Assembly (NCBI GenBank): GCA_050250575.1
Contig: JBFWOJ010000012.1
Coordinates: forward strand, 56,226-120,225
Direction of reading: 5' to 3'
Origin: SHVO01 sp050250575
GTDB lineage: Bacteria; Pseudomonadota; Alphaproteobacteria; Rhodospirillales; Rhodospirillaceae
Length of the DNA stretch: 64,000 nucleotides
Shown here: piece by piece, positions 8,617 through 17,400 of the stretch
How positions within the stretch are numbered: the stretch's first letter is position 1
How the letters are laid out: each line of letters opens with the position of its first letter
Made by a program: the position numbers and the translations under genes
The notes under the pieces: generated by a model
What the model was told of the DNA's origin: nothing
Seen by the model: only the letters and a program-made list of their open reading frames with translations
The model's database searches: none

Positions 8617-8815
8617 GCGAATCATCGCAGCGGCGGAGGCTTGTGCATGGATCCGCTCCGTTACAACAGGATAAGGGAATCACGACTATCCCTCGATGCG
8701 CGCGCAGGTAGATTGGGTTCCACGCGTCCGCAATTTTCGGGGGGCCAAATGCGCATGACGTTACCGACCTTGTCTCCACGACGAGTCTCAACCTGATGCC
8801 GCCGGGGCCGGAAGG

Positions 8816-9988
8816 ATGGTAACGGCGCAAACGGTGCAAACCCCGGAGGCGGGATCAGGGTGGCAGGAATGGGTGTCGCCTCCTCCCCCCAATCGGCGAC
8901 TGAAATACCTGATGCGGGCCGTCAGAGAGGGCGCGCTCTCCGGCGACGGCCGCTACTCCGGGCAATGCGAACGCTGGATCGAGGAAAACTGTCAGACGCG
9001 CCGGGCCATGCTGACGCCCTCGTGCACGAGCGCGCTTGAGCTCTCCGCGCTCCTTCTGAACATCGGACCGGGCGATGAGATCATCATGCCCTCCTACACC
9101 TTCTGCTCGACGGCCAATGCGTTCGTCTTGCGCGGGGCGGTTCCGGTGTTGGTCGACGTCTTGCGCGATGACCTGACCATCGATCCCGCGGCGATCCGCG
9201 CCAATATCACCGAGAGGACCAGGGCCATCGTGCCCGTCCACTACGCCGGCAATGCCTGCGCCATGGACGCGGTGCTCGAGATCGCGAGCGAACATCAATT
9301 ATTCGTCATCGAAGACGCCGCCCAAGCCATGATGTCGAAATACCGGTCCCGTCCGCTGGGAAGCCTCGGGCAGATCGGCTGTGTCAGCTTCCACGCGACC
9401 AAAGACATCTCGAGCGGCCACGGCGGCGCCATTCTCATCAATGAGCCCGCGCTGATCGGGCGTGCGGAGATCATCAGGGACCGGGGAACCAATCGGGCCA
9501 GCTTCAGGAAGGGCGAGATCGACCGCTATTCCTGGGTCGATATCGGCTCCTCCTTCTTTATCAGCGAACTGTGCAGTGCGTACCTGCTCTGGCAGTTCGA
9601 AGCGGCCAGTCTCATCGCCGCCCAGCGGCGGCGGATCTGCCGGGCCTATCGCGCAGGCCTGACCGGACTGCACGGCGGGGGCGCCATTCAGTTGCCGACC
9701 CCGGGCCTCGGTTCGGAGGGAAACGGGCACTTCTTCTATTTCTTCGCAAGCGATGCCGGGGCGCGCGGAAAACTCCTGGACTGGCTCACGGCGCGCGGCA
9801 TTGCCGCGAGCTTCCATTACACCCCGCTTCACCAATCGGACGCCGGCCGGCGGTACTGCCGCGTCGGGGGATCCTTGGACGTGACCGAGGAGATGAGCGC
9901 GCGCATCGTCAGGCTGCCGGTGCAGACCGAGATGACCTTCGGGGCCGTGGAGAGGATCGTGGACGCGGTCCACGAATTCTTCCAATGA
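8816..9988 (+). CDS. wecE: WecE/RffA-type PLP sugar aminotransferase
   Basis: A 390-residue DegT/DnrJ/EryC1-family aminotransferase. Long stretches match WecE: LTPSCTSALEL, MPSYTFCSTANAFVLRGA, IVPVHYAGNACAMD and IIRDRGTNRASF. WecE converts dTDP-4-keto-6-deoxyglucose to dTDP-4-amino-4,6-dideoxygalactose with glutamate and PLP. The PLP lysine is K196 in SFHATKD, and the EDAAQ phosphate/ring motif is at 166-170. The N-terminus is about 20 residues longer than in the family, so translation may begin later; AAGG lies directly before this ATG. The stop overlaps the next start as ATGA, tying it to a glycosyltransferase and a methyltransferase. The sugar made is inferred. No dTDP-glucose synthesis genes are in the window. 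Confidence 0.9.
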   Translation: MVTAQTVQTPEAGSGWQEWVSPPPPNRRLKYLMRAVREGALSGDGRYSGQCERWIEENCQTRRAMLTPSCTSALELSALLLNIGPGDEIIMPSYTFCSTANAFVLRGAVPVLVDVLRDDLTIDPAAIRANITERTRAIVPVHYAGNACAMDAVLEIASEHQLFVIEDAAQAMMSKYRSRPLGSLGQIGCVSFHATKDISSGHGGAILINEPALIGRAEIIRDRGTNRASFRKGEIDRYSWVDIGSSFFISELCSAYLLWQFEAASLIAAQRRRICRAYRAGLTGLHGGGAIQLPTPGLGSEGNGHFFYFFASDAGARGKLLDWLTARGIAASFHYTPLHQSDAGRRYCRVGGSLDVTEEMSARIVRLPVQTEMTFGAVERIVDAVHEFFQ

Positions 9989-11277
9989 GCCGCGCGCAAC
10001 GCCTGCTGGTGTGCACGCCGGGATTTCCCGCGGATGTTTATGGCCATCTCCACAAGCAGGCGCAGATGGCGGCCCAGACGGCGCGCGCCATGGGTCTTGA
10101 GGCCGAGGTCGCGGACGCCACGGACAGCGGCTTCCTACCCGCCCTGTTCAGGGCGCTGGACGACCCCGAATGCGTAATCAGCTTCAACTACTTCCAGTAC
10201 GACCTGCGGGTCCTCGCCTCGGTCGGCGTGACGAAAAGCACCCACGCGCTGGAGGGAAGCAAGGCGCGCGCCGTGGCCGCCATCGGCGATCACCCCTTCG
10301 CCAGCTTCATGAGCGACCAGCTTGCGCACGCGCACCCTTCCACCCGCTTCATCACCATCGAAAAGGGCTTCCGGGACGAGGCCGTGTTTGTGAATCCGAG
10401 CCTTGCGCCGGCCAAGATGTTCCACGTTCCGTTCATGCCGCCGGTCTCTTTCGACGAGGGGCACCGGCTCCCCTATGAGCAGCGGCCGATCGATCTCATT
10501 GCGCCGATCTTCATTACTCCCGTGGAGCCCGACGTCATCCCCAGCCTGCTGCGGCGATGCGGGGAGAGTTGGTTGCGGCGGGCCGTCGAAGCCACCCTTG
10601 ACGCCCTGCTCCAGGATGTGGCGCAAACCCCCTTCGAGTTGCTCAATGAATTCACCAGGGCGGAAACCGGCGCCGATCTCCACCAGATCATACAGGTTCA
10701 GCCGGCGGCGTATCGCGCTTTCCTGAGGGTCCTGGAGGGGGTCGACGGGATCGCGCGGCAGCGCAGGCGGGAACTCATGCTGAAGAATTTGCTGCGCTCC
10801 GTCGGAAAACTGAAGGTCTGCGTCTTCGGGGCCAAGCCGCCCCAGATCGATGTCGACGAGCGGGTGCAGTTCATTGGCGTGCAGCATATCGATCGGACCA
10901 CGGCGCTCTGCGGCCGGGCGAAGGCGATCCTGAACTGCAGCCCGAGTTATCCCACCAACATTCACGAACGCATCTCGGTGGGAATGCTTTACGGGTCCTG
11001 CGTGCTTACGGACGTCAATCCCTTGCTCCGTGCGACGTTTCACGACGGCACATACGTCCCGATCGAACCGTCGTCGAGCCCGCCGCTGGTGGAGATTTTC
11101 GACGATCAGGATGTCGAGACGGTGGCCGCCGAGGGCGCGGCGGCGATCGAGGATGATCCGCGTTTCACCTGGGAACGGCACGTCCAGAATGTCCTCGATG
11201 TCGCCGGGATCGACGACGGCGCGGACGCCGCCTTCAGGCCGGCGGCCGGCCCAAGCCCTGGGTACGCGGCCGCATGA
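9985..11277 (+). CDS. CgeB-like glycosyltransferase (Glyco_trans_1_2)
   Basis: A 430-residue protein that starts within the stop codon of the aminotransferase gene (ATGA overlap), which settles the start despite a longer open frame upstream. The C-terminal third contains ILNCSPSYPTNIHERISVGM followed by GSCVLTDVNPLLR. This is the pattern of the CgeB / group 1_2 glycosyltransferase C-domain, where a failed-donor loop and an E(R/A)xxExxA-type helix sit. The N-terminal half is diverged and has no signal peptide or membrane helix. Its place between a sugar aminotransferase and a methyltransferase suggests it transfers the amino sugar, perhaps onto surface glycan or flagellin/pilin. The acceptor is unknown. 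Confidence 0.75.
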   Translation: MSRAQRLLVCTPGFPADVYGHLHKQAQMAAQTARAMGLEAEVADATDSGFLPALFRALDDPECVISFNYFQYDLRVLASVGVTKSTHALEGSKARAVAAIGDHPFASFMSDQLAHAHPSTRFITIEKGFRDEAVFVNPSLAPAKMFHVPFMPPVSFDEGHRLPYEQRPIDLIAPIFITPVEPDVIPSLLRRCGESWLRRAVEATLDALLQDVAQTPFELLNEFTRAETGADLHQIIQVQPAAYRAFLRVLEGVDGIARQRRRELMLKNLLRSVGKLKVCVFGAKPPQIDVDERVQFIGVQHIDRTTALCGRAKAILNCSPSYPTNIHERISVGMLYGSCVLTDVNPLLRATFHDGTYVPIEPSSSPPLVEIFDDQDVETVAAEGAAAIEDDPRFTWERHVQNVLDVAGIDDGADAAFRPAAGPSPGYAAA

Positions 11278-12110
11278 GCGAAGCGCTTGCCGAGGTGGCG
11301 GAGGTCGGGCGCGCGAGGGTGAAGTTCCCCGCGAACACGCACACGCAAGACAGCCTCGCGCTCTATCACGAGCCCGATCTCTATGATCTCCTTGCGGCGC
11401 CCGAGCCGACCGCCGAGCTTGCCTTCTACCGGGAAGAGGCGGCGAAACACGGCGACCCTGTTCTTGAGCTGGGAGTAGGGACCGGCCGGCTGGCGATACC
11501 GCTGGCCGAGGCAGGCTTGCGCGTGACCGGGATCGATCTCTTGCCGGTCATGCTGAATCGCACCAGGGAAAGGGCGGAACAGGCGGGCGTCGCCCTCGAT
11601 CTCTTTCAGGCGGACATGCGGGATTTCAGTCTGGGAGATCGCCGCTTCGGGTTGATCCTTCTTCCGAATACGACACTGCCGCATCTCCTCGAGGCCGCGG
11701 AGATCGTGCAATGCTTCTCCGCGGTGGCCCGACATCTTGCGCCGAAGGGCGCCTTCATCTTCGATGTCTTCAATCCAAGCATCGAGATGCTGAGCCGCAC
11801 CCCCGGCAAACGTTACCTGCGCCGCCGCGCAGAGCATCCGGTTCTCGGCACGGTGACGTTGGAGGAGACCTTCGACTACGATCCCGCCAGCCAGGTGAAC
11901 CGGGTGACCTGGTACTGGTCCACGCCGGCGCGGCGCGATTTCTTTGTTCATCCGCTGCACATGCGGCACCTGTTTCCACAGGAGTTGCCGTTGCTCGCCG
12001 AAAAGGCCGGGCTGCGGGTCGTCGAGCGCTATGGCGACGTTGCGCGCAGCCCCTTCGTCGGCGAAAGCCGCCGTCAGATCTGCGTGTGCATGGCCGCGGA
12101 CGCGACCTGA
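11274..12110 (+). CDS. Class I SAM-dependent methyltransferase
   Basis: A 278-residue methyltransferase overlapping the previous gene by ATGA. Motif I is VLELGVGTGRLAIPLAEAG (residues about 62-80), followed by VTGIDLLPVML with the acidic residue that holds the ribose. FQADMRDF and a proline-rich motif VFNP near residue 165 complete the Rossmann core. The family includes small-molecule and sugar methyltransferases. In this operon it may methylate the aminodeoxy sugar on N or O, as in N-methylated or N,N-dimethylated deoxysugars, but the substrate is not visible in the sequence. Confidence 0.82.
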   Translation: MSEALAEVAEVGRARVKFPANTHTQDSLALYHEPDLYDLLAAPEPTAELAFYREEAAKHGDPVLELGVGTGRLAIPLAEAGLRVTGIDLLPVMLNRTRERAEQAGVALDLFQADMRDFSLGDRRFGLILLPNTTLPHLLEAAEIVQCFSAVARHLAPKGAFIFDVFNPSIEMLSRTPGKRYLRRRAEHPVLGTVTLEETFDYDPASQVNRVTWYWSTPARRDFFVHPLHMRHLFPQELPLLAEKAGLRVVERYGDVARSPFVGESRRQICVCMAADAT

Positions 12111-12140
12111 AGCTCGGCCCGCGTCTGACCGAAGCCGCAG

Positions 12141-12675
12141 TCAGTTCTTGCGCGAGAGCGCCGGCGCGCCAAAGTCGGGTCTGGGAGCTGCGTGCGGCGC
12201 GCTCGGACTGCCGCCTTCGACGCCGCGCGCGGCCGGCGGCCGGGGATGGCCCATCTGGGCTGGCGGTTCGGGCGACGGCGGTGGACCGCCGAAGGCGCCA
12301 GGCCCGCTGTTCACCGTGCGCGGCGGCGGTCCGCCGAAGGCGGGCGTTTCAGGGGCAGGATGATCGACCGGATCCGATGCCGCGCCTCCCGGTGGTCCGC
12401 CTCGCTCGGCGGCCAGGAAGTCGATGTAAGCTTGCGACCCGGGCGATGATAGCGGCACGTACGGCGGTGGGCGAAGGGCCGTCAATTCGCGATTGAGGTT
12501 CGCCCGTACGAAATCGAGCGTAAGGGCCGCCAACAGCGAATGGTACTGCGGCGCCGCGAAATACCCGACCCGGCGGTCCGCGGTCTCCCACACCGGCGTC
12601 ACGGCCCCCGCAAGCATCTGCTCCTGCATCATCGCCGCCAGCTCGCCGGCGACCGCCTGCTGCGCCGCCGGCGCC
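12141..12675 (-). pseudogene. N-terminally truncated proline-rich ORF fused to IS remnant
   Basis: An open frame continues from the IS110 remnant into about 178 codons of unrecognised protein with the segment VWETADRRVGYFAAPQYHSLL. A low-complexity tail with repeated AFGGPPP follows. The upstream part of this frame, to 12761, reads through the IS110 remnant out of its proper frame, so the real N-terminus has been lost. I read it as the surviving 3' part of a host gene cut by the IS element. The tail includes a 48-bp stretch (12195-12242) that recurs exactly at 25264-25311. Whether it is expressed is unknown. Confidence 0.5.
12195..12242. repeat. 48-bp source repeat, copy A
   Basis: These 48 bases are identical to 25264-25311. 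At the second site the sequence interrupts a decayed gene and is joined directly to a copy of 19687-19782. See the composite duplication entry at 25264. Confidence 0.9.
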
Positions 12676-12870
12676 GCGCCGCAGCTGCTTACGCAACACT
12701 GGCTGCTCGGTCTCATCGACCGCATGAATTTGAAAAAGGTTCTTCGATGTATCGAGGCCAATTCGTACTATTCTTGCCATGGGCGGCTCCCTTGAATGAG
12801 ATGTTCAACGACCTCATTCTGGCACACTGATGCCGTCGGGGGCCGTCCACCCCAACAGTTTCGTCACCTA
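12676..12870 (-). mobile_element. IS110-family 5' end remnant
   Basis: On the minus strand an ATG at 12780, 8 nt after AAGGGAG, opens MARIVRIGLDTSKNLFQIHA and reaches ...VLRKQLRR. This is the N-terminus of the DEDD (RuvC-like) recombinase of IS110-family elements, with the first catalytic Asp in GLDTSK. After about 35 codons (12676) homology stops. Upstream, 12781 to about 12870 keeps the non-coding leader, GC-rich near ATGCCGTCGGGGGCC. In IS110 elements a bridge/seek RNA is encoded in a non-coding end. The catalytic C-terminus and the other end are missing, so it is dead on its own. The outer boundary is approximate. Confidence 0.7.
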
Positions 12871-13298
12871 TGGCACGCCATTCCCGTGCAAAACTGCGAA
12901 CTCTTTCCTAGAAGCGCCCTGGCGCAGGCGATAGCCGTTGCTGTTGAGATATCGACGGTGGACTTGACCCCAAGCGGGCCAGTTTTGCCGTCTCCCTCAA
13001 GCTCAAGATAGAGTCGACGGAGATGTGCACCCGGGCGGCGCCGGCTGGCGCCGCTGCCGACTGTTGGCGCCCCTAAGCCGTTGAAAGACTCACCCTCACT
13101 TACTCCGAGCCTCAAAGGGATCAGGGTTCCGTTCACGCGTCTCGTCGCTCTCCTGTATTTTGAGCCCCCCGTGTTACTATAGCGGGGGTTACCAAGCAGA
13201 GACCTCATCGTCTTTGGTGAGGCTACAGAAGCCTAAGCCACAATCGCTTGGCACCTCGGTGGGGCAGTCTTTGGCCTAGAACTAGGAGGGTGGGGAAC
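12871..13298. other. Intergenic region upstream of the c-di-GMP operon
   Basis: A 428-base gap with no supportable gene. It must contain the promoter of the REC-EAL operon. A 6-bp GC stem (CCCCCG 13166-13171 with CGGGGG 13183-13188, 11-nt loop) lies about 110 bases before the start codon and could be a terminator for leftover IS transcripts or a leader hairpin. No clear -35/-10 pair was found. Confidence 0.4.
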
Positions 13299-14489
13299 GT
13301 GGTAGAGCAGGCGGTGTCGCACTATCGCGTGCTTTTGGTGGATGACGAGCCATTCATCCGCACCATGACCGCACGCGTCCTCGGCGAACTTGGGTGCGAG
13401 AGTTTTGTCGAGGCGGCTAACGGCCGCGAGGCCCTGGCGCAGCTCGATCAACCGGCGTCCCATATCGACCTTATCCTTTGTGACATCTCCATGCCCGATA
13501 TGGACGGCGTCGAGATCGTGCGGCATCTTGCGGGGCGCGCTGACGCTCCCGCACTGGCCTTTCTCTCCGGCGCGGACTCCGGCGTCTTGCGCGCCGCCGA
13601 GGCGCTGGCGCGCGCCTACCGCCTCAAGATGCTCGGCTGTGTCGCAAAGCCCGCAACCAAGACGGCCCTGCAAGGCGTGCTCGACCTTGTCTCCGCCGAA
13701 TCGCCGCCCCGCGCGCGGGGTGAGAAACCCGTCGTCGCCGCCGCCGATCTCGCGCGCGGTATTGCCGCCGGCGAGTTGGACCTGCGCTATCAGCCCAAGG
13801 TGAATGTGCGCACCGGGCGCCTCGACAGCGTCGAAGCCTTGGTGCGCTGGAACCATCCCATTCACGGCCTCTTGACGCCCGACCTGTTCGTGCCCCTGGC
13901 GGAGTCTTGCGGCCAGATCGCCGCCATTACGGAGGCGGTGGTGCAGATCGCGCTGCCGCAACTCGCGGCGTGGAAGGCCGAGGGCTTCACCGCACATATG
14001 GGCGTCAACCTGTCGCCATCCATGCTGTCCGACGTCGGTCTGCCGGACCGCCTCGCGCAGATGTGCCAGGATCTCCGTCTTTCGCCGGGCTCCATCGTGT
14101 TCGAGATCACCGAAACCGGCGTCGCCCAGGAAGAGCGCATCTACCTTGAGATCGTCACGCGCCTGCACCTGAAAGGCTTTGCCCTGTCCATCGACGATTT
14201 CGGCACCGGTCATTCCTCGCTTCAGAAGCTCGAAGCCTTGCCGTTCACCGAATTGAAGGTCGACCGGCAGTTCGTGCACGGTGCGCATAAGAACAAGGCG
14301 AAGCGGGCCATCCTTGAAGCGTCGCTCGGGCTCGCGCGTTCGCTCGGCATGAAGACCGTGGCGGAAGGCGTCGAGCACCAGGAAGATCTCGATGTGCTCA
14401 AGACGTATGATTGCGAGGTGGTGCAAGGCTTCTACTACTCGAGGCCCCTCGCCGCCGGCGACGTGCTTGGGTTCAGCGCGCGCGTGTGA
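13299..14489 (+). CDS. REC-EAL response regulator, c-di-GMP phosphodiesterase
   Basis: A 396-residue protein that should hydrolyse cyclic di-GMP to pGpG under control of a receiver domain. I chose the GTG at 13299 because AGGAGG at 13284-13289 sits 9 nt before it; upstream in-frame codons precede that site. The receiver (about residues 8-125) has the phospho-acceptor D62 in CDISMPDMDG and K117 in VAKP. The EAL domain (about 150-396) keeps all catalytic signatures: EAL at 179-181, N237 in NLSP, E269 in FEITE, DDFGTG from 299, K320 in LKVD, and AEGVE. It looks active. It is first in an operon with a hybrid kinase (10-base gap) and a second regulator, so the kinase probably controls it. Confidence 0.93.
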   Translation: MVEQAVSHYRVLLVDDEPFIRTMTARVLGELGCESFVEAANGREALAQLDQPASHIDLILCDISMPDMDGVEIVRHLAGRADAPALAFLSGADSGVLRAAEALARAYRLKMLGCVAKPATKTALQGVLDLVSAESPPRARGEKPVVAAADLARGIAAGELDLRYQPKVNVRTGRLDSVEALVRWNHPIHGLLTPDLFVPLAESCGQIAAITEAVVQIALPQLAAWKAEGFTAHMGVNLSPSMLSDVGLPDRLAQMCQDLRLSPGSIVFEITETGVAQEERIYLEIVTRLHLKGFALSIDDFGTGHSSLQKLEALPFTELKVDRQFVHGAHKNKAKRAILEASLGLARSLGMKTVAEGVEHQEDLDVLKTYDCEVVQGFYYSRPLAAGDVLGFSARV

Positions 14490-14499
14490 AAGGACGACG

Positions 14500-17400
14500 A
14501 TGAGTACTCTTATCGACCACTGGAACCGGCTTTCGGTCCGCTTGCCTGTGATGATCGCGCTCTTTGCGGCGCTCACGGGCCTCGTCGCCGGCGCCATCTC
14601 ATACGTCGTTGCGGAACGCGGCCTGGTGGATATCGCACGGGAACGCATGGAACTGGTGCGTAACGAGCGCGCTCGTGCAGTGACGCAGTTCGTCCAGGAT
14701 GCCCGCATCGGCCTGGGCTCCCTGGTCACACGGCCCGGCCTCGCCGACGATATCAAGGAGTTCTCGCGCGAATTCCTGCGGCTCGACGATGTCCAACGCA
14801 GCGCCTTGGTCGCCTCCTACGCCTCCAACAACCCCTTTCCCGCGGGTTCTCGCTCCGCGTTCAACGCCGCCGAGGACGGCTCAGGCTACTCGGCGAAACA
14901 CAAGGCCTCTCACGACCGCCTGCTGCGTCTGCTCCAGATTAAGGAGATGGACGACATCATGCTGATCGATCTCCACGGCAATGTCGTCTATAGCGTCGCG
15001 AAGGAAGAGGATTTCGGCACCAATTTTCTCACCGGCCCCTATAAGGACACGGTCGCGGCGAAGGTCTACCGCAAGGCTCTGGCGGTGGAGCCGCCCTGGG
15101 AACAAGCCTTCGCCGATATGGAAGTCTACCCGCCGTCGGGCCACCCGGCACTATTCATGGCGCAGGTGGTCAATGATTCGGCCGGCGTGCCGGCCGGTGT
15201 GCTCATGTTCCAGCTCAACAACGCCAAACTGCGCGAGTCCGCCAACCACATCCAGGATCTCGGCGAAACGGGCGAGGTCTATCTGGTCGGACCTGACTCC
15301 ACACGCCGTTCGCAATCGCGCTTTGCGCGGGGTGAATTGCTCGCGGATAAGGTCACCTCTCAGGCGGCCACCCGTTCCATCGCGGGCTTTTCGGAAAGTG
15401 CAGAAGCGGGCGACTATAGGGGCGAAGAAGTGATCTCCGCCTATGGCCCGATCGACCTGATGGGCGTCAGATGGGGAATCATCTCAAACATCAGTCGTGA
15501 CGAAGCGCTTGCGCCGTTGCGTCCCATGGTGATTTCCACCTCGAGCGGGGTTTTGGTCGCCACTATGCTTATTGCCCTTGTGGGCTACGCCGCCGCACGG
15601 CGCATCAGCCGGCCTTTGGAAGCATCCTTGCGCGTCATGGATAAGCTGAGCGCGGGGGATCTCAACGTGGAGATCGCCGACGGCAATGGCGTGCGCGAGA
15701 CAAGACAGATCTCCACGGCCTTACGCGCATTCCATGCCAACCTCAGCAAGTCGTTCCGTCTCCAGGGCGAGCTGGAAAGAGCCGCGACAGAGGCAAAAAG
15801 CGAGCGCGCGCGCGCAGAGGCAATACTCGCCGGCGCCCCGGACCCTATTTTTCTGGTTCGCTCAGACAGCACGATCGAATATGTCAATCCGCAGGTCGAA
15901 CGCGTGCTTGGCTATAGCGCCAATGAGCTTGTGGGCGAACGCATCGAGCGGCTGATCCCGCAGCGCTTCTCTACCGGTCACCGAAGCCATGTCCGCGGCT
16001 TCTTTGATGTCGGCGTTCTGCGTCAGATGGGCGCGGGCAAAGAACTGTTCGCCGTCGCCAAGGACGGGCGTGAGATTCCGGTCGAGATCGGGCTCAGTCC
16101 GATCCGGGTGGGCGAGAAACCCGTAGTGGTCGCGCAGCTTCGCGACATTACAGAGCGCAAGCAGGCCGCCGCGGAGCTGCGGGAAAGCCAGCAGTTGCTT
16201 TCGGGCGTTATCCAGAACAGCGACACGGTCATCTTCGTAAAGCGCAAAGGGCGCTACATCCTGGTCAACAAGGCCTGGGAGAAAATGGCCGGCATTTCGG
16301 CCGAGGAAGCGCGCAACAAGACCGATCTGGAAGTTTTCGACGAGGAGAGCGCGCGCAAGATCATGGCCAACGACGCGGCCATCATCGCCTCGGGCCAGCC
16401 GTCGGAACACGAAGAGCCGGTCATGGTGAACGGCAGGCGGATCGTCTATCTCTCGGTCAAGTTTCCCTACTTCAATGAGAAGGGCGAGGTGGACGGCCTC
16501 TGCGGCATGTCCACCGACATCACCCAGCGCGCCGACGCCGAAAGGATGGTGCGTGAAGCCCGCGACGTCGCCGAGGCCGCCACCAAGGCCAAGAGCGACT
16601 TCCTGGCCTCCATGAGCCATGAAATCCGCACCCCGATGAACGGCATTACGGGAATGGCCGATCTCCTGGCGCAGACCACACTCGATGACGAACAGAGACA
16701 TATGGTGCGCACGATCCGGGAATCCGGGAATGCCCTCATTACCGTTATCAACGACATTCTGGACTTTTCGAAGATCGAGGCCGGGAAACTCGATCTCGAG
16801 AGCGTCACCATGTCGGTCGCCGATGCGGTCGAGGGCGTCGCCGCCATGCTTGCGCCGAACGCCGCCAAGAAGGGCGTCCGGATCCATGTCTTTGTCGACC
16901 CGGCGCTGCCCGAGGTCGTCCACGGCGATCCGACGCGGGTGCGCCAGATCCTGTTCAATCTCGGCGGCAACGCGGTGAAGTTTTCGAACGGAAAGGATGT
17001 GCAAATCCGCGCGTTGCGAGGGCGTACCGACGATGTGCTACGGTTTGAAGTCATCGACCGTGGCATCGGCATCAGCAAGGAGAACCAGACAAAACTGTTC
17101 CAGGCCTTCAGCCAGGCCGAGTCCTCCACGACCCGCCGCTTCGGAGGGACCGGTCTCGGTCTTGCGATCTGCCGGCGCCTGACTGACCTCATGGGCGGAA
17201 CGCTGGGCGTCGACAGCCGCGAAGGGCACGGCTCGACCTTCTGGGTGGAACTGCCCTTCCCCGTTGCCGAGGGGGCGGCGACGGGCCAGAAGCCCCGCGA
17301 TCTCCACGGCCTGAACGTCATTCTTACGGCGGGCGCGGCGGCTCGAACGGAAGCGGTCGAGAGCTACCTGCGCGCGGCGGGAGCCGAGGTCGACGTCGTC

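Larger units (their letters stand above)
7749..8815. other. Long intergenic region between amidase and sugar cassette
   Basis: About 1.07 kb without a supportable gene. It separates the leftward amidase operon from the rightward aminotransferase cassette, so promoters for both belong here. It holds five GCGACAT heptamers (7886-7986) and a tandem palindromic element (8511-8616), annotated separately. Several short open frames cross it on both strands, but none has a good ribosome-binding site or a recognisable protein. A remnant of an old gene cannot be excluded. Confidence 0.5.

Noticed and set aside
13233..14756. 507-codon minus-strand open frame over the REC-EAL gene
   Set aside because: Antisense shadow of a clear two-domain regulator; no recognisable protein.
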